A stretch of 64,000 bases of DNA from Fluviicoccus keumensis (GCF_004217445.1 NZ_SHKX01000010.1:1-64000), one strand, 5' to 3'. Shown: positions 7,937 to 16,753, counted from the stretch's first letter. Notes: generated from the sequence alone by a model not told the origin. Translations and numbers: made by a program.

Positions 7937-9081
7937 GAGGCTCCCTCCTGACGGGCGGCATGCCCCGATAGCAAACTGTCATCCTGGAAACCGCTGCCCA
8001 GCATCCATTTTTTCAGCACGGCCCGGTCGCTTTCGGAATCGTTGGCCAGCGCAGCCTGCCAATAGACTTCAAAATCCGGGGTTTCGCGCTGCTGCAGCCA
8101 GTTGGCGCGCGCCAGCGCCAGGGCCTTGCTCCGGTCATTTTTCAGGTAGAGCGCGAAAATGGCCTCTTCGCGCAAATGACTGACCTCGCCCCGCAAGCGC
8201 AAGGCCTTGAAACGCGCATCCAGCGCGGCGATGGTCTGACCGGCGCTGGCCAGCCCCAGCGCCTTCTCGGCCAGCCCCAGTCTCAGCAACAGGCCGTCCT
8301 GCTGGCGGTCCCCTTCCAGCAGGGTCATCACCTCGGCGGGACGGTGCTGGCGCAACAGTACATCGGCCAGTGCGGCGCGCACTGCCGGATCCTGTACCGG
8401 CAGGCGGCGGTACAATTGCTCCGCGCGCCGCACTTCGCCAAGACGCAGCAACAGATCGCCGTATCCCAGGAAAAACCAGACTTTCTGGTCGGGGGCGAGG
8501 CTGTCGGCAACCGTCAGCAGGCTCGCCAGCGTTTTTTCCGCCGGCTTGGCGCGGCCATTCATGGCGTCAACCTGAGCCTCGCAAATCAGGGCCAATGACA
8601 GGTTCGCGAGGCTCCGGATACGCTGGCAGCCCTGACGGGCCAACGCATACTCGCCACGCACCTGATAGATCGACGCTTGCAGCAGCAGGGCCTGCGGATG
8701 ATGCGGGTCATGCTGCAAGATCTGGGTAAGGTCAATCAGCGCATTGCCGAAGCGGTGATTGAATTGATGGATGCGCGCCTGCAACAGCAGCACCTCATCC
8801 GGCAAGGGCGGTTTTTGGGCTATCCGCCCCAGCACGGCTTCGGCATAGCCCATGTAGCGCGGGTCACCCGTCCGGTGCGCCTGCGCCATCAACTGCGTAA
8901 CCTGTTCCAGGCTGTCCTCGACCGTGTCAGCGCCGGGGGAACTGTTACGGTCGGCACGCAAAATGGCGGGCCGTTGCGGCAAATGCGCAATGACCTCCGC
9001 CGGCGAGCGCGGAATGCGGGGCTCGGCATGAGCCCCGCTTCCGACAAGCGCCGCCAGTATTATGCACAGCACATAAAACAT
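7933..9081 (-). CDS. exported tetratricopeptide-repeat protein
   Basis: 382 residues with a signal peptide (about 1-19, ending GAHA) and TPR-like helical repeats through most of the chain (AEAVLGRIAQ, ALLLQASIYQVRGEYALARQ, FLGYGDLLLRLGEVRRAEQLY). Probably a periplasmic scaffold for the envelope proteins of the same operon. The ATG at 9081 is preceded by AGGAG. No enzymatic motif was seen, and the specific role is unknown. Confidence 0.8.
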   Translation of the reverse strand: MFYVLCIILAALVGSGAHAEPRIPRSPAEVIAHLPQRPAILRADRNSSPGADTVEDSLEQVTQLMAQAHRTGDPRYMGYAEAVLGRIAQKPPLPDEVLLLQARIHQFNHRFGNALIDLTQILQHDPHHPQALLLQASIYQVRGEYALARQGCQRIRSLANLSLALICEAQVDAMNGRAKPAEKTLASLLTVADSLAPDQKVWFFLGYGDLLLRLGEVRRAEQLYRRLPVQDPAVRAALADVLLRQHRPAEVMTLLEGDRQQDGLLLRLGLAEKALGLASAGQTIAALDARFKALRLRGEVSHLREEAIFALYLKNDRSKALALARANWLQQRETPDFEVYWQAALANDSESDRAVLKKWMLGSGFQDDSLLSGHAARQEGAS

Positions 9082-9093
9082 GGCAGGCTCCTG

Positions 9094-9315
9094 TCAGTTC
9101 ACCGCCACCGGCTCGGCATCTTCCGGGGTATTCAGAACCACGGCGCTGATGTCCTGCGGCTCCGTGTCCTCCGGCGCGGTGGCGGCCTGAGCCTGTACCT
9201 GTGCGGTAAACGCGTCGGTGGCGGGCATAGCGGCCTGTGTGGCCACAGGATCGCGATTGCTGTTGCAGGCCGACAGCAACAGCATGCCCAACGTGATGAT
9301 TGCCAGCTTTTTCAT
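9094..9315 (-). CDS. small predicted lipoprotein
   Basis: A 73-residue protein with a short signal peptide and a lipobox LLSAC placing the lipidated Cys at residue 17, followed by Asn (not Asp), so outer-membrane targeting is expected. The mature part is acidic and low-complexity (Ala/Glu/Pro/Thr). The ATG at 9315 follows GGGAG. It lies between the DUF4331 and TPR genes with short gaps, so it belongs to the operon. Function unknown. Confidence 0.75.
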   Translation of the reverse strand: MKKLAIITLGMLLLSACNSNRDPVATQAAMPATDAFTAQVQAQAATAPEDTEPQDISAVVLNTPEDAEPVAVN

Positions 9316-9331
9316 GATGCGCTCCCGGGGC

Positions 9332-10828
9332 TTAGCGGATGGTGGCGGGCGAGCCGGGCAAGGCCGGCTTCAGGTACGGGAAGGTGTCATCAAACTGCAT
9401 CGGGCTTTGCAGGGCGCCGTCCGTGAAGTCGATGCCGCCGGAAACCGCATCCGAAGGCTTGCAGCCGATATTGAGCACGCACAAGCGCCCCATCACCACG
9501 CGCAGGGCGATATCCACCACATCGTCGCCCGGACGACGACCGTTGGGGAAACCGGCGTTATCGCCGCCAATCACCCCCAAGCGCTTCTGGTCCGCCTTGG
9601 CGGCCGGCGCGATGCCGGTGTTCAGGCGCAGCATTTCCGAGGCCACCACATTTTTGGGCTTGTTCAGGCCGTCCACGCCGGTCAGGAACGCCGCCACCAG
9701 ATCATTACGCGGGAAATTGGTGGGGGCCTTCACCCCGGCGCTGCCAAACAGGATCTGCAGCAGCGCGGGTAAGGTGGGATTGGTCACGTAGGTCGCGAAC
9801 TGGCCATCGTTGACCGGCTTGCTGGCATTGAATTTATCCTTGTCCTTCAGGCCGATGACCACTTCGTTGACCAGGGGCATGCCCAGTCGCGACACCTGGG
9901 TCCAGGCGCCGCCCTCGGCGCTGGCCGAATTGTTGTCGCTCTTCGGATTGGGGTTCAGCAGGCGCGCCTGTCGCAGGCTGGCGGTTGTCCAGGCGCCGAT
10001 CACCGGCTCGCCGTTGCTGGTCAGGCAACTGATGGGAAGTTCCAGGGCGATCGTGGTCACATTCTTGTCGGCCAGCGCGTCCAGCCCCTTGTCCTCGGCC
10101 GCCGGATCGAAGGCGGTTGCCGGGGCCTGGATGTTCACCAGGTCAAAGGTTTCACCCAGATTGACCACAAAGGGGTCCTTGCGCTGCCCGACAAAGACGC
10201 GCCCTTGCGTGCTGCAGCCGGGCACGTTGATGTTCTGGATGAACTTGCGGGCATAATCGGCATAACCGGGAATCGACTTGCTGCCGATATTGTCCGCGGG
10301 CTTCTGGAAGGTGGCCTGATTGGCGGCATTGGTGACCGCCGCGCGCACCCCGCCCCGTCGCGGTCCTTTCACCAGATCAATGGTGTAGGTTTCCCGCACA
10401 TTCAGGGCGCTGTTGTCGCTGTTGCTGATGGCTCCGATGTTCAGCAGCGGCACGGAGACATTGACCCCGTTGACGGGCACTTTCAGATCCGCCAGCGTAT
10501 TCTTGAACCGGAACTGGAAAGTCAGGTCTTCCTTGGCGTCACCGTTGTTGTCGATGTGGATTTCATACAAGGCATTGGGGTCCAGCGAGAAATAGTTGGG
10601 ACCGCCATAGGCATCCTGAAGGGGCAGGTAGTTGGCAATCAGGGTGACAAAGCCCGCCCGGTTCGCCTCATAGCTGCGGAACATGTAAAAATCGCTGGCA
10701 TCGACTTTCGGCGATTTGGTGATGCCCGGGGCCTCGCGGTGACTGGAGGCGAAAGCCGTGCCGGCGATGCCCAGCAAGGCGGCGGCCAGTGTCGTCATGA
10801 CAAAACGGCGGGAATGAATAGTGTGCAT
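9332..10828 (-). CDS. exported DUF4331-family protein
   Basis: 498 residues, beginning with a twin-Arg-containing leader (HSRRFVMTTLAAALLG, cleavage near AFA-SS) and the DUF4331 opening SSHREAPGITKSPKVDASDFYMF. DUF4331 proteins are secreted, of unknown function and with a beta-rich predicted fold. As first gene of the operon it is probably the main product of the ECF regulon. The ATG at 10828 has AGGAGAAGG upstream. Whether export uses Tat or Sec is unclear: RR is followed by F-V-M rather than the full Tat consensus. Confidence 0.85.
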   Translation of the reverse strand: MHTIHSRRFVMTTLAAALLGIAGTAFASSHREAPGITKSPKVDASDFYMFRSYEANRAGFVTLIANYLPLQDAYGGPNYFSLDPNALYEIHIDNNGDAKEDLTFQFRFKNTLADLKVPVNGVNVSVPLLNIGAISNSDNSALNVRETYTIDLVKGPRRGGVRAAVTNAANQATFQKPADNIGSKSIPGYADYARKFIQNINVPGCSTQGRVFVGQRKDPFVVNLGETFDLVNIQAPATAFDPAAEDKGLDALADKNVTTIALELPISCLTSNGEPVIGAWTTASLRQARLLNPNPKSDNNSASAEGGAWTQVSRLGMPLVNEVVIGLKDKDKFNASKPVNDGQFATYVTNPTLPALLQILFGSAGVKAPTNFPRNDLVAAFLTGVDGLNKPKNVVASEMLRLNTGIAPAAKADQKRLGVIGGDNAGFPNGRRPGDDVVDIALRVVMGRLCVLNIGCKPSDAVSGGIDFTDGALQSPMQFDDTFPYLKPALPGSPATIR

Positions 10829-11112
10829 GTCCTTCTCCTGGAAAATGGTTCTGCGCGGTACAGTCCGATGCGCCTTTCACGCATTACTGTTCCTGCATCT
10901 ACCTTTACGCAGCGAATTCCCGAATGGATGCACGATTTGCAAAATAAAATTCCGGTGGGCGCAGGCACGCCCATGACAGGAGACCCCGCCGGTGTTTCCA
11001 TAACCAGAACACCCCTTTCGTCCTGATGACGCTAGGCGCGGTCCCGGCCCCCTTCTACCATGGCGATATCGGGCCAGCTCAGACCCATCCGACCACCCAA
11101 GGGGAACACATC

Positions 11113-11688
11113 ATGACTACCGCCATCGCCATCGCCTACCACAGCGGTTATGGTCACACCAAGAAGCAAGCCGAAGCCGTCGCCGAAGGCGCGCGCAACG
11201 CCGGAGCCGCCGTCAGCCTCATCGCCGTCCAGGACATCAGCGCCGAGGACTGGGCCACCCTCGACGCCGCCGACGCCATCGTTTTCGGCGCGCCCACCTA
11301 CATGGGCAACGTCTCCGGCCAGTTCAAGGTTTTCGCGGACGCCACCTCCAAGCCCTGGTTCCAGCAGAAGTGGAAGGACAAGATCGCCGCCGGCTTCACC
11401 AACTCCGCCTCCATCAATGGCGACAAGTACGCCTCCATCCAGTACCTGTGGACGCTGGCGATGCAGCACGGCATGGTCTGGGTCGGCACCGGCCTGCTGC
11501 CCTCCAACAGCAAATCCGCCACCCGCAACGACATCAACTGGCTGGCCGGTTCCGGCGGCGCGCTGGCGCAATCGCCGTCCGATGCTTCGCCGGAAGAAGG
11601 CCCGCTGCCGGGCGATCTGGAAACCGCCCGCCTCTTCGGCGCGCGCATCGCTGCGGTTACCGCGCAGTTCGTCAAGGGCGGCCGTTGA
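11113..11688 (+). CDS. WrbA/flavodoxin-like NAD(P)H:quinone oxidoreductase
   Basis: 191 residues with a flavodoxin fold. The FMN phosphate loop is at the N-terminus (AYHSGYGHTKKQAEAVAEGA), followed by the WrbA-type motif AIVFGAPTYMGNVSGQFKVF and a later glycine-rich segment (AGSGGALAQSP). Such enzymes reduce quinones by two electrons and protect against quinone stress. The ATG at 11113 follows GGGGAA; an in-frame start at 11026 would add an untypical leader. The LPSNSKSATRNDINW stretch replaces the canonical WrbA loop, so the exact substrate is uncertain. Confidence 0.82.
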   Translation: MTTAIAIAYHSGYGHTKKQAEAVAEGARNAGAAVSLIAVQDISAEDWATLDAADAIVFGAPTYMGNVSGQFKVFADATSKPWFQQKWKDKIAAGFTNSASINGDKYASIQYLWTLAMQHGMVWVGTGLLPSNSKSATRNDINWLAGSGGALAQSPSDASPEEGPLPGDLETARLFGARIAAVTAQFVKGGR

Positions 11689-11693
11689 TAGCT

Positions 11694-11716
11694 CCCTCTC
11701 CCCTTGTGGGAGAGGG
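11694..11716. repeat. CCCTCTCCC/GGGAGAGGG hairpin repeat
   Basis: A 9-bp perfect stem (11694-11702 and 11708-11716) with loop CTTGT, followed by a further GGGGAGAGGGG. It sits right after the WrbA-like gene. This CCCTCTCCC-type palindrome resembles short dispersed intergenic repeats seen in many proteobacteria and may also act as a weak terminator. Confidence 0.55.
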
Positions 11717-11859
11717 TTGGGGAGAGGGGTACGGCATCCATCCCGGAGACGCCTCCTCTCCCTTTGATGCGCCATCCGCACTATAATTCCCGCAACTCCT
11801 TGAATCCCTCCGTCATGCCCCGATCTTGGGGGCATACCTTCTGTATTGCGAGATCCGCC

Positions 11860-12147
11860 ATGTCCACGCCCGAGCCGCATCTGGTCCATAACATCGACGT
11901 GTGGGAACTGCCCTGCCACCATACCTTCAAGGTCATGGGGGAAATGCAGTACCCGCTGGCGCAGGTGGCGGCGGAAATTGCCGGCCGGCTCTGCAACGGC
12001 TTCGACCCGTCCACCATCACCATGCGTCCGTCCAGCGGCGGCAAGTACCTGTCGGTGACCATCGAGGTCTATCTGGAAACCCGGGAACAGATCAACGCCC
12101 TCTACGCCGCCTTCAACGCCGCGCCCGAAATCAAGCTGGTGTATTGA
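11860..12147 (+). CDS. DUF493 (YbeD-like) family protein
   Basis: A 95-residue protein with the DUF493 ferredoxin-like fold signature (PCHHTFKVMGE, TITMRPSSGGKYLSVTIEV, then EIKLVY at the end). YbeD-family proteins are conserved immediately upstream of lipB, as here, with only 3 nt between stop and lipB start. A regulatory role near lipoate metabolism is presumed but not established. The ATG at 11860 is chosen because the upstream residues do not belong to the family and the length then matches it. Confidence 0.88.
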   Translation: MSTPEPHLVHNIDVWELPCHHTFKVMGEMQYPLAQVAAEIAGRLCNGFDPSTITMRPSSGGKYLSVTIEVYLETREQINALYAAFNAAPEIKLVY

Positions 12148-12150
12148 CCG

Positions 12151-12750
12151 ATGCTGACCGTCCGGCATGTCAGCGGCGACTTCCAGACCGTGTGGCAGGC
12201 CATGCGCGACTTCACCGACCAACGCACGCCGGACACCCCGGACGAACTTTGGTATGTGCAGCATCCGCCGGTATTCACGCTGGGTCAGGCGGGCAAGCCC
12301 GAGCATATCCTCGCCGCCGGCGACATTCCGGTGGTGAAAACCGATCGCGGCGGCCAGGTAACCTATCACGGCCCCGGCCAGCTGGTCGGCTACTGCCTGT
12401 TCGACCTGCGCCGCACCGGCACCGGCGTGCGCGAACTGGTCGAGTTCATCGAGGACTGCCTGGTGGACGTGCTGCGGCAGCACGGCATTGCCGCCCGCGC
12501 TGACCGCGACGCCCACGGCGTCTATGTCGATACCCGCAAGATCGCCTCGCTCGGCCTGCGCATCCGCAAGGGCTGCTCCTACCACGGTTTCGCCCTGAAC
12601 GTGGACATGGACCCGGAACCGTTCACCCGCATCAATCCCTGCGGCTACACCGGCCTGCAGATGACCACCGTCCAGCGGGAAGCCACCGTCATGCCCTCAT
12701 GGCAGGCGTTGGAAGAAGGCATCCGTCTCGCCCTGGAAAAGACCTTCTAA
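12151..12750 (+). CDS. lipB: octanoyl-ACP:protein N-octanoyltransferase
   Basis: Transfers octanoate from acyl carrier protein to lipoyl domains, the first step of lipoate assembly. The motif RGGQVTYHGPGQLVGY is at residues 66-81, the catalytic Lys is K130 (RKIASLGLR) and the Cys is C164 in INPCGYTGLQ. The length of 199 is normal. It is probably co-transcribed with the DUF493 gene. lipA is found 4 kb downstream rather than adjacent, so the usual lipB-lipA pair has been separated by an insertion. Confidence 0.96.
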   Translation: MLTVRHVSGDFQTVWQAMRDFTDQRTPDTPDELWYVQHPPVFTLGQAGKPEHILAAGDIPVVKTDRGGQVTYHGPGQLVGYCLFDLRRTGTGVRELVEFIEDCLVDVLRQHGIAARADRDAHGVYVDTRKIASLGLRIRKGCSYHGFALNVDMDPEPFTRINPCGYTGLQMTTVQREATVMPSWQALEEGIRLALEKTF

Positions 12751-12852
12751 AACAGTATGTTATTAACAATATACTTGCAATTTCCCTTGCTTTCATAGGC
12801 CTATTATTTGTATGGTTAAAGTGAAGATTCACTCCATCACAAGGTAGCCAAC

Positions 12853-13338
12853 ATGATCATCGAAGTATCCGGCGACATCCTCCTCAGCAACGCTCAGGTC
12901 ATTGCCCACGGCATCGCCCCCAATGACGATTTCGCCGTCGGCCTGGCCCATTCCCTGCGCGAGAACTGGCCCAGCCTGTACAAGGATTTCCGTCATTATT
13001 GCCAGACCCAGCATCCGAAGGCGGGTACGTTGTGGTCGTGGATGGGTTCGGACGGCAAGGTGGTGGTCAACCTGCTGACGCAGGAAGCCGCCTACGATCA
13101 CGGCCAGAAACCCGGCCGCGCCACCACCGCGCACGTCAATCACGCCCTCAAGGAACTGCACAAGCTGATTGAAAGCGAGAAGTTCAGCAGCGTCGCCCTG
13201 CCGCGTCTGTCCACCGGCGTCGGCGGTCTGGACTGGGACGAAGTCTACCCGCTCATCCAGCAGCATCTGGGCAGCCTGTCCATTCCCGTCTATGTCTACA
13301 CCACCTACCACAAGGGGCAAAAGGCCAACGAAGCCTGA
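12853..13338 (+). CDS. stand-alone macro-domain protein
   Basis: 161 residues forming one macro domain: VSGDILLSNAQVIAHGIAPN at the start (ADP-ribose pocket strand), then PRLSTGVGGLDW, the phosphate-binding loop. Macro domains bind or hydrolyse ADP-ribose derivatives; the IAHGI segment resembles the TARG1/DarG-like branch, where removal of ADP-ribose from DNA or Glu is known. No ADP-ribosyl-transferase partner is adjacent. The upstream DNA is AT-rich, with an 11-bp palindrome TGTTATTAACA. A strong terminator follows, so it is probably a single-gene unit between lipB and lipA, likely inserted. Confidence 0.82.
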   Translation: MIIEVSGDILLSNAQVIAHGIAPNDDFAVGLAHSLRENWPSLYKDFRHYCQTQHPKAGTLWSWMGSDGKVVVNLLTQEAAYDHGQKPGRATTAHVNHALKELHKLIESEKFSSVALPRLSTGVGGLDWDEVYPLIQQHLGSLSIPVYVYTTYHKGQKANEA

Positions 13339-13351
13339 GCCGCCGGTCAGG

Positions 13352-13386
13352 CAGCCCCTCCTTTTGGTGGGGCTGTTTTCTTTTTG
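13352..13386 (+). terminator. intrinsic terminator after the macro-domain gene
   Basis: CAGCCCC (13352-13358) pairs with GGGGCTG (13369-13375), followed by TTTTCTTTTT. It lies 14 bp after the stop codon. Confidence 0.85.
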
Positions 13387-13462
13387 TATCAATACTTTTA
13401 GTCAATTGTTAATGTTTTACTTCAACTTCATCCTGTTGACCGCGCCTTCAATCCCCTTTGGC

Positions 13463-13491
13463 TTGACGCTGTTCACATTTGAAGCTATAGC
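13463..13491 (+). promoter_or_regulatory. sigma-70 promoter of the START-domain gene
   Basis: TTGACG (13463-13468) and TATAGC (13486-13491) are separated by exactly 17 bp. The predicted transcript begins near 13498, leaving a leader of about 85 nt. Confidence 0.6.
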
Positions 13492-13581
13492 TGAAACGTA
13501 AGGGAGCAATTCATCCCATCTGCACAGTTGTCCAGGGTGGCGCTTGGCGTCGGACATGTGCAAAAAGACAATGAGGCACAC

Positions 13582-14292
13582 ATGAAAAAAATCCTTCTGG
13601 GAATGCTGCTGGCCGCCAGCCTTCCGACCGCAGCGCTCGCAGCGCGCGACGATCTGGATGAACTGCGGGACTCCGGAACCGCCAAAAACGAATGGCGCAT
13701 GACCAAAAATGACCGCATGCGCGACATCAAGGTTTTCGTGAAGAATGAAGAAGGCAAGAATATCCGTTCATTCCGCGTGGAAGCTGTTTTCAGTTCCCCC
13801 ATCGAAGATCTGGCGCGCGTTCAATCCGATATTGAAAGTTATCCGAAATGGTACTTCGAAGTTAAAGAGGTCAAGTTCCTGAAGCGGGTCTCTGAAAAGG
13901 AATTCATCTTCTACATGGTGCACAACGCCCCGGTGGGTCTGCCCGACCGCGATGTCATCATGCGCGCCGTCATTGAGCCCATGAGCAGCAAGCGGCCCTA
14001 CGTGCTGATCCGCATGTCCGCCCTGCCGGACTATCTGCCTTCCAAGCCGCCGTACGTTCGCATGGAAGCCGAGAACTACACCGTCAAATGGACGCCGATG
14101 GGGCCGAACAAGACCAAGCTGGAAGCGGAAGGTTTCATCGATCCGGGTGGAATTTCCCCCGCCTGGGCTGTCAACTTCGTGCAGGGCAAAGGCCCCTACG
14201 CGAACATGATCGGCATGGGCCGGATGCTGGACCTGCCGAAGTACAAGGACAAGGACCAAAAGGATCCCCTGCCCTACAAGTTCTTCGAGTAA
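13582..14292 (+). CDS. exported START/SRPBCC-like lipid-binding-fold protein
   Basis: 236 residues with a clear signal peptide (MKKILLGMLLAASLPTAALA, cleavage near residue 20). The rest matches the START/polyketide-cyclase-like helix-grip fold: VFSSPIEDLARVQSDIESYP, DRDVIMRAVIEP, MEAENYTVKWTPMGPNKTKL, EAEGFIDPGGISPAWAVNF. It is probably a periplasmic protein binding a hydrophobic ligand. The ATG at 13582 is chosen for the signal peptide and a GAGGC upstream. It has its own promoter and shares a bidirectional terminator with sthA, so it is monocistronic. Ligand unknown. Confidence 0.78.
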   Translation: MKKILLGMLLAASLPTAALAARDDLDELRDSGTAKNEWRMTKNDRMRDIKVFVKNEEGKNIRSFRVEAVFSSPIEDLARVQSDIESYPKWYFEVKEVKFLKRVSEKEFIFYMVHNAPVGLPDRDVIMRAVIEPMSSKRPYVLIRMSALPDYLPSKPPYVRMEAENYTVKWTPMGPNKTKLEAEGFIDPGGISPAWAVNFVQGKGPYANMIGMGRMLDLPKYKDKDQKDPLPYKFFE

Positions 14293-14303
14293 CGGCTTCC
14301 CCC

Positions 14304-14338
14304 ATGAAAAAGGCCCGGTTATACCGGGCCTTTTTCAT
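14304..14338. terminator. bidirectional intrinsic terminator
   Basis: A 16-bp perfect stem (14304-14319 and 14323-14338, TAT loop) has A5 on one side of the GC-rich core and T5 on the other, so it works in both directions. It separates the convergent START-domain gene and sthA. Confidence 0.92.
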
Positions 14339-14354
14339 GCCTGCGAGACTGCGC

Positions 14355-15746
14355 TCAGAACAACCGGTTCAGCCCGTTCAGCGCCGCCACCCGATAGGCT
14401 TCCGCCATGGTCGGGTAATTGAAGGTGGTGTTCACAAAATACTTAAGCGAATTACCCCCTCCCTTCTGCTGCATGATCGCCTGGCCGATATGGACGATTT
14501 CCGCCGCGTTGTTGCCAAAGCAATGAATGCCCAGGATTTCCAGCGTGTCGCGATTGAAGAGGATTTTCAGCATGCCCACGGTTTCGCCGGTAATCTGCGC
14601 GCGCGCCAGATGCCGGAAAAAGGCCTGCCCGACTTCGTAGGGCACCTTTTCCTCGGTCAGCTGCTTCTCGGTCTTGCCGATCGAGGAAATCTCGGGAATG
14701 GTGTAAATACCGGTCGGGACGTCATCGACATGTTCCATGTCGCCGGTGCCGGTCATGTGCGCGCCGACGCAACGTCCCTGGTCATAGGCCGCCGAGGCCA
14801 GTGACGGATAGCCGATCACATCACCCACGGCAAAAATGTGCGGCACCGAGGTGCGGTACTGGCGGTCGGTGGCAAGCTGGCCGCGGCTGTTGGCGGTCAG
14901 GCCGACATTCTCCAGCCCCAGCGTGTCGGTATTGCCGGTGCGGCCGTTGCACCAGAGGATGGCGTCGGCCTTGATCTTCTTGCCCGACTTCAGGTGCATC
15001 ACCACGCAGTCATCGAAGGTTTCCAGCTTTTCGTACTGTTCCTGATGGCGGATCAACACGCCCAGCTCGCGCAGGTAATACGACAGCGCGTCGGCGATTT
15101 CATCGTCCAGGTAGGACAGTAACTGGTTCTGGGTGTTGATCAGATCGACCTTGTAGCCCAGCCCGACGAAGATGGAGGCATATTCGCAGCCGATGACGCC
15201 CGCACCGTAGATGATCAACTTGTGCACCGGATAATCCAGCGACAGGATCTTGTCGCTGTCGAACACGCGCGGGTGCTTGAAATCAATGTCTTCCGGCTGG
15301 TACGGGCGGCTGCCGGTGGCGATCACCGCCTGGTCGAAGGTCACCAGCTCCTTGCCGCCTTCCAGCGTCTTGATGCGCAGGGTATGCGGATCGACAAAGG
15401 TGGCCTGGCCGTGGTGCAGGTCGACGCGGTTGCGGTCATAGAAACGGGTATGGACGCTGACCTGTTCCTGGATGATGTTCTTCGCCCGCGCCAGCACTTG
15501 CGACACCGGCACGTTGCGCAATTCGCCAACCCGCTGGAACAAGGGATCGCGCTGGTAGCGCATGATGTTGAAGACCGTCTGTCGCAACGCCTTGGAAGGA
15601 ATGGTGCCGACATGGGTGCAGTTGCCGCCTACTTCCTGACGGGCATCCACCACCGCCACTTTCCGTCCTTCCTTGGTCAGCTTCATGGCCGCGCCTTCCC
15701 CGGCGGGTCCGGCTCCGATGACGACAACATCATAATGGCTTTGCAT
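14355..15746 (-). CDS. sthA: soluble pyridine nucleotide transhydrogenase
   Basis: A 463-residue FAD flavoprotein that equilibrates NADPH/NAD+ and NADP+/NADH in the cytoplasm. It has the FAD Rossmann motif VIGAGPAGEGAA (9-20), the SthA-type GGNCTHVGTIPSKALR (40-55) with a single Cys in place of the redox pair of lipoamide dehydrogenases, the NAD(P)-binding GAGVIGCEYASI and a C-terminal dimerisation domain (NYPTMAEAYRVAALNGLNRL). Standard length. The membrane-bound pntAB system is also present in this window. Confidence 0.96.
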   Translation of the reverse strand: MQSHYDVVVIGAGPAGEGAAMKLTKEGRKVAVVDARQEVGGNCTHVGTIPSKALRQTVFNIMRYQRDPLFQRVGELRNVPVSQVLARAKNIIQEQVSVHTRFYDRNRVDLHHGQATFVDPHTLRIKTLEGGKELVTFDQAVIATGSRPYQPEDIDFKHPRVFDSDKILSLDYPVHKLIIYGAGVIGCEYASIFVGLGYKVDLINTQNQLLSYLDDEIADALSYYLRELGVLIRHQEQYEKLETFDDCVVMHLKSGKKIKADAILWCNGRTGNTDTLGLENVGLTANSRGQLATDRQYRTSVPHIFAVGDVIGYPSLASAAYDQGRCVGAHMTGTGDMEHVDDVPTGIYTIPEISSIGKTEKQLTEEKVPYEVGQAFFRHLARAQITGETVGMLKILFNRDTLEILGIHCFGNNAAEIVHIGQAIMQQKGGGNSLKYFVNTTFNYPTMAEAYRVAALNGLNRLF

Positions 15747-15946
15747 CGATACTTTCCTTCAGGCTGCGCATGGGTGAAGTTTAACAGTCTTGGCGGGCCA
15801 CGTGGCAATTCGCCAAAGGTATGGTATGACTGCAAGATTGACGCCACGCGCCGTCCACCCCCTGTCAACCGAGCAGGAATTGGGGTAGAAGATCATTATT
15901 GGACGATCGTGCCATTTACTGCTTTGATTCGCGGAGGGGGAATACC

Positions 15947-16753
15947 ATGGGATTTCACGGACATCTGGCCGTCGTCACCGGCGGCGCCAGCGGCCTGGGG
16001 CGTCTTGCCGCCCGCCGTCTGGCCGCCCAGGGCGTCAATGTCGCCATCATCGACACCAATGAAAAAGGCCTGGGCGAAACCGCGCACGGGCTGCGTCATG
16101 TCCATCCCTATGTCTGCGATGTCTCGAAGCATGTGGATGTAGAGCGCACCATCGCCGAGATCCAGCACCGCCACGGCCAGATCGACCGGCTGATGCATTG
16201 CGCCGCCATCATGCCGATGGGCCTGCTCAACGAACTGCCCAGCACCCAGATCGTGCGGCAGATGCACATCAACTACGACGGCACGGTATTCCTGACCAAG
16301 GCAGTGCTGCCGGAAATGCTGGCGCGCAAGACCGGCGACATCATCATCTTCGGCTCGCTGACCGGCTACCTGCCCTCGCCGTGGATGGGAGCCTACAGCG
16401 CCACCAAGGCCGCCACCAACATGTACGCCCGCCAGCTGATCCGCGAGAACCGGGGCAGCGGGCTGCGCATCGCGCTGGTCTGTCCGCCCGCCGTCAACAC
16501 GCCATTATTGGATACCCAAAAGACCCACCATAAGGGCGGATTCCTGGCCCTGTGCCGGAAGGCGGGGCTGGTGATCGAACCGGACTTCGTGCTGGACGAG
16601 ATGGAGCGGGCGCTGGAAAAGGGCCGGGAAGTGATTTTCCCCGGCAAGCTGGCGCAGGTCGGCCAACTGGTCAACCGCCTGGCTCCGGACTTCAGCTGGC
16701 AGGTCCTGCAACTGATGGAGAAAGCCGGCGATATCGAGAAGGGCAAGCGCTGA
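15947..16753 (+). CDS. short-chain dehydrogenase/reductase
   Basis: 268 residues, classical SDR: cofactor loop TGGASGLG at 11-18, and catalytic S137, Y150 and K154 (YSATK). A C-terminal extension (ALEKGREVIFPGKLAQVGQL) is shared with membrane-associated ketoreductases, and 3-ketosphinganine-reductase-like proteins are among possible relatives; the substrate cannot be set. The ATG at 15947 has a near-perfect GGAGGGGG seven nt upstream and is preferred over the in-frame ATG at 15899. Bases 15747-15946 hold no other supported feature. Confidence 0.85.
   Translation: MGFHGHLAVVTGGASGLGRLAARRLAAQGVNVAIIDTNEKGLGETAHGLRHVHPYVCDVSKHVDVERTIAEIQHRHGQIDRLMHCAAIMPMGLLNELPSTQIVRQMHINYDGTVFLTKAVLPEMLARKTGDIIIFGSLTGYLPSPWMGAYSATKAATNMYARQLIRENRGSGLRIALVCPPAVNTPLLDTQKTHHKGGFLALCRKAGLVIEPDFVLDEMERALEKGREVIFPGKLAQVGQLVNRLAPDFSWQVLQLMEKAGDIEKGKR

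Noticed and set aside
11032..12585. 517-residue minus-strand open frame across WrbA-like, DUF493 and lipB
   Set aside because: Spans three well-supported plus-strand genes and shows no recognisable domain.
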